Source: an uncultured Ruminococcus sp.
GTDB lineage: Bacteria; Bacillota; Clostridia; Oscillospirales; Ruminococcaceae
Direction of reading: 5' to 3'
Length of the DNA: 6,023 bases
Assembly: GCA_947174625.1 (NCBI GenBank)
Contig: CAMWJT010000083.1
Coordinates: forward strand, 1-6,023
Shown: positions 3,458 to 6,023 of the stretch, piece by piece
Position numbering within the stretch: the first letter of the stretch is position 1
Layout of the letters: each line of letters starts with the position of its first letter
Made by a program: the position numbers and the translations under genes
Notes under the pieces: generated by a model
Told to the model about the DNA's origin: nothing
What the model saw: only the letters and a program-made list of their open reading frames with translations
Databases searched by the model: none

Positions 3458-5920
3458 TTAGCCAAGTGTTACAACAACTTCGTGAACTGTGCCGGCTTCC
3501 TTCGCAGGGATGACATTGCCGTCCACTGCCTCGCCATCCACGGTCATGGACACAACGCCCTTGTTGACATGATCCGGATTCTTGACAGTGATCTTGTAAG
3601 TAGCACCACGGAACTGCCGTTCTGCCGTGAAACCATCCCACTCATGCGGAATAGACGGATCAATTTTCAGACCATTCCAATCCGGGATGACGCCAAGGAT
3701 GTACTGAGAAACTGCCACAAAATTCCATGCTGCTGTACCAGTCAGCCAGCTGTTCTTTGCCTCACCATGACGAGCCGCATCTTTTCCGGCGATCATCTGG
3801 GCATAGACATAGGGTTCTGTTCTGTGGAGTTCAGAATATTTTTCTTCTCTGTAAGCCGGGGCAATCTTGGAATAATATTCAAAAGCCTTGTCACCTCTGC
3901 CGGCATAAGCCTCTGCACAGATGATCCATGCGTTATTATGGCAGAAGATACCTGCATTCTCCTTGTAGCCTGCCGGATAAGTAGAAATTTCACCATACTG
4001 AACATAGTATTTTGTAAATGCCGGATTATTCAGCACAAGACCATGCTCAGAATTGAGGTATTTATCAATGGAATTCAGAGCCTTGATGTCTGCACCGACA
4101 TCCTTGCCGACTTCGGACATGACCATGAAGCCCTGTGGTTCAATGAAGATCTTGCCTTCTTCGCATTCAGAAGATCCCATTTTCTTGCCTTCGTCGTCGT
4201 AAGCACGGAGGAACCATTCCCCATCAAAGCCGTGTTTCATGATGTTATCTTTCATCTTGTCAATTTCAGCCTGTGCTTTTTCTGCTTCTTCCATGTCACC
4301 CTTGTATTTGCAGAGTTCTACATAGGCAGGACCTGCATAAGTGAACAGACCGGCAACCATGAGGGATTCTGCGATTCTGGAATATTTTTCATCGCCGTAT
4401 TTCGGAGAAGTAGAAGTCTGGAAAGATTCACCGGGTTCTTCGCTCCAGCAGGAAAGATTAATGCAGTCATTCCAGTCTGCACGCATTGCAAGCGGCAGTC
4501 CGTGAGGACCTGTCATGTTGGCAACTCTGTAAAAGCTCTGTTTGAGATGGTGCATCATCGGCTGAGCCTTGGATATGTCATTATCATAAGGCACAAGCTC
4601 GTCCAGGATGCCATAATCACCAGTTTCCTTGATGTAAGCACCAACAGAGAGAATCATCCAGAGCGGATCATCAGAGAAATCGCCGCCGATTTCGTCGTTG
4701 CCTTTTTTCGTCAAGGGCTGATACTGATGATAACAGCCGCCGTCCTCGAACTGTGTGGATGCCAGATCAATCAGACGTTCTCTTGCTCTGTCCGGAATCT
4801 GATGCACGAAGCCGAGCAGATCCTGGTTAGAATCACGGAAGCCCATACCACGACCGATACCACTCTCAAAGTAAGAAGCAGAACGGCTCATATTGAATGT
4901 CACCATGCACTGGTACTGATTCCAGATATTGACCATTCGGTTCATCTTGTCATCGGGTGTATTGACTGTGTATTTTGATAACAGCGCATCCCACATGGAT
5001 TTTAATTCAGCGAGACCCTGTTCTACTTTCTCAGAAGTATTATATTTTTCGATCATCGCATAAGCACGGGACTTGTTCAGGCTCTTGCCATCAGCCAGGA
5101 ATTTTTCTTCCTTGGGATTTTCGACATAACCAAGAATGAAAATTAACTCTTTGGATTCGCCGGGCTGTAATGTCACAGCAATGCTGTGAGAAGCAATCGG
5201 AGACCAGCCGTCAGCCGTAGAATTATTGGACCGATTTGCCATAACTGCCTGCGGATTCTCAAAGCCGTTATACAATCCCATGAAGGATTCTCTGTCGCAG
5301 TCGTAGCCGTCAATTTCAGAGTTTACCGTGTAGAACGCATAATGATTCCGACGTTCTTTGTATTCTGTCTTGTGGAACATGGTAGAACCTTCCACTTCGA
5401 CTTCACCAGTATTGAAATTTCTCTGGAAATTGGTAGAATCGTCCTGTGCATTCCAGAGACACCATTCGAGCATGGAGAACAGTTTGAAACTTTTTTCAGA
5501 ATCGCCGTCATTCTTGAGCACGACTCTCTGAATTTCGCCGTTGTAATCCTGGGGCACGAAGAAAGTCACTTCTGCGGACAGGTTATTTTTCTTGCCAGTG
5601 ATAACCGTGTAGCCCATACCATGACGGCATTCGTAAGCATCCAGTTCTGTTTTTGCCGGAGACCAACCGGGAGACCAGACTGTGCCGTTGTCGTTGATGT
5701 AGAAATATCTGCCGCCCATATCGACGGGAACGTTATTATAACGATAACGGGTGATTCTTCTCAGACGGGCATCCATATAAAAATGGTAGCCGCCGGCTGT
5801 ATTGGAAATCAGAGAGAAGAAAGCCTGTGTGCCGAGGTAGTTAATCCACGGATAGGGTGTCTTTGGGGAAGTGATGACGTATTCTTTATTGACATCATCA
5901 AAATGTCCGAACTTCTGCAT
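3458..5920 (-). CDS. Cellobiose phosphorylase (glycoside hydrolase family 94)
   Basis: This is an 820-residue cytosolic enzyme without a signal peptide. It catalyses reversible phosphorolysis of cellobiose to alpha-D-glucose 1-phosphate and glucose, saving one ATP per disaccharide taken up. Cellobiose phosphorylases are about 810-820 residues; cellodextrin phosphorylases are clearly longer. An N-terminal beta-sandwich covers about 1-310, a helical linker leads to the (alpha/alpha)6 barrel at about 320-740, and a C-terminal beta part follows. Family motifs are visible: GFRDSNQD at 360-367 (substrate binding), RADWNDCINL at 480-489 with Asp485 matching the catalytic acid of characterised GH94 enzymes (by motif position), GYKENAGIFCHNNAW at 651-665 with a likely phosphate-binding His661, and LTGTAAWN at 726-733. 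ATG 5920 lies 12 nt after GGAG (5933-5936), a long spacer. An extended -10 lies near the window edge. No transporter or sugar regulator is adjacent within the window. Other disaccharide specificity, such as chitobiose, is less likely. Confidence 0.95.
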   Translation of the reverse strand: MQKFGHFDDVNKEYVITSPKTPYPWINYLGTQAFFSLISNTAGGYHFYMDARLRRITRYRYNNVPVDMGGRYFYINDNGTVWSPGWSPAKTELDAYECRHGMGYTVITGKKNNLSAEVTFFVPQDYNGEIQRVVLKNDGDSEKSFKLFSMLEWCLWNAQDDSTNFQRNFNTGEVEVEGSTMFHKTEYKERRNHYAFYTVNSEIDGYDCDRESFMGLYNGFENPQAVMANRSNNSTADGWSPIASHSIAVTLQPGESKELIFILGYVENPKEEKFLADGKSLNKSRAYAMIEKYNTSEKVEQGLAELKSMWDALLSKYTVNTPDDKMNRMVNIWNQYQCMVTFNMSRSASYFESGIGRGMGFRDSNQDLLGFVHQIPDRARERLIDLASTQFEDGGCYHQYQPLTKKGNDEIGGDFSDDPLWMILSVGAYIKETGDYGILDELVPYDNDISKAQPMMHHLKQSFYRVANMTGPHGLPLAMRADWNDCINLSCWSEEPGESFQTSTSPKYGDEKYSRIAESLMVAGLFTYAGPAYVELCKYKGDMEEAEKAQAEIDKMKDNIMKHGFDGEWFLRAYDDEGKKMGSSECEEGKIFIEPQGFMVMSEVGKDVGADIKALNSIDKYLNSEHGLVLNNPAFTKYYVQYGEISTYPAGYKENAGIFCHNNAWIICAEAYAGRGDKAFEYYSKIAPAYREEKYSELHRTEPYVYAQMIAGKDAARHGEAKNSWLTGTAAWNFVAVSQYILGVIPDWNGLKIDPSIPHEWDGFTAERQFRGATYKITVKNPDHVNKGVVSMTVDGEAVDGNVIPAKEAGTVHEVVVTLG

Positions 5921-6009
5921 AGCTCTAAAATTCTCCTTTTTGGTAATTTTTTATTAAATAATCGCTTGTGATATTTTGAATTTTCACGAAACCACAGAAC
6001 GCTAAAGAT

Positions 6010-6018
6010 ATTATATCA
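6010..6018 (-). promoter_or_regulatory. Probable promoter -10 element of the cellobiose phosphorylase gene
   Basis: The minus strand reads TGATATAAT (6018-6010), an extended -10 with a perfect TATAAT at 6015-6010. The -35 would fall at about 6033, beyond the window. Initiation near 6003 gives a leader of about 80 nt. I saw no clear cre-like catabolite site between it and the ATG. Confidence 0.5.
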
Positions 6019-6023
6019 TATTT

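Noticed and set aside
3326..4978. Long plus-strand open frame (550 codons) opposite the cellobiose phosphorylase gene
   Set aside because: It is antisense to a clearly conserved GH94 enzyme whose catalytic motifs are on the minus strand. It has no recognisable domain and overlaps the regulator promoter and a terminator.
5186..5971. Plus-strand open frame (261 codons) opposite the GH94 N-terminus
   Set aside because: It is a shadow of the enzyme on the other strand, with no domain and no sensible ribosome binding site context.

Overview
The window looks like chromosomal DNA from an endospore-lineage Firmicute, most likely a Ruminococcus-type cellulose-utilising clostridium. That is inferred from a sporulation/division cluster of yabP, yabQ, divIC and yabR type, a full-length cytosolic cellobiose phosphorylase, strong AGGAGG-type ribosome binding sites and a BspA-type leucine-rich-repeat protein. 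The species cannot be fixed from the sequence alone.

Layout, left to right. (1) Positions 1-120 hold no gene I can support, only a 12-bp hairpin (65-95) and a degenerate parS-like palindrome (100-115). (2) A minus-strand operon follows: yabP (1810-1520), yabQ (1520-948), divIC (970-668) and yabR (620-168), ending in a clean intrinsic terminator (121-156). A sigma-E-type promoter lies ahead of yabP. A second, vegetative-type promoter sits inside the 3' end of yabQ, so divIC-yabR could be made in growing cells while yabPQ are restricted to the mother cell. (3) A sigma-A promoter back to back with the yabP promoter drives a plus-strand gene for a cytosolic LRR_5 (BspA-type) protein (2032-2607, TTG start). 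(4) A convergent Rrf2-family regulator gene (3342-2902, minus) has its own promoter and a candidate operator dyad. (5) Between these two convergent genes, a segment of about 275 bp has been tandemly duplicated. It holds the LRR gene's last codons, a parS-type palindrome and the C-terminal half of the Rrf2 gene. The duplication leaves a truncated second Rrf2 C-terminus (2850-2626) and two parS-type sites 275 bp apart. (6) The right 40% is a minus-strand gene for a GH94 cellobiose phosphorylase (5920-3458) with a strong terminator whose T-tract nearly touches the Rrf2 promoter.

The most interesting signals are at DNA level. Two near-perfect and two degenerate copies of the TGTTCCACGTGGAACA palindrome (the known ParB/Spo0J parS type) lie within 2.8 kb, one strong copy having been made by the tandem duplication. 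The palindrome ATCCGGAT is strongly over-represented, occurring in all three codon frames as well as between genes. No wholly new protein system is visible. The yab/divIC and parS content fits an origin-proximal location, which is inference by analogy with Bacillus subtilis.
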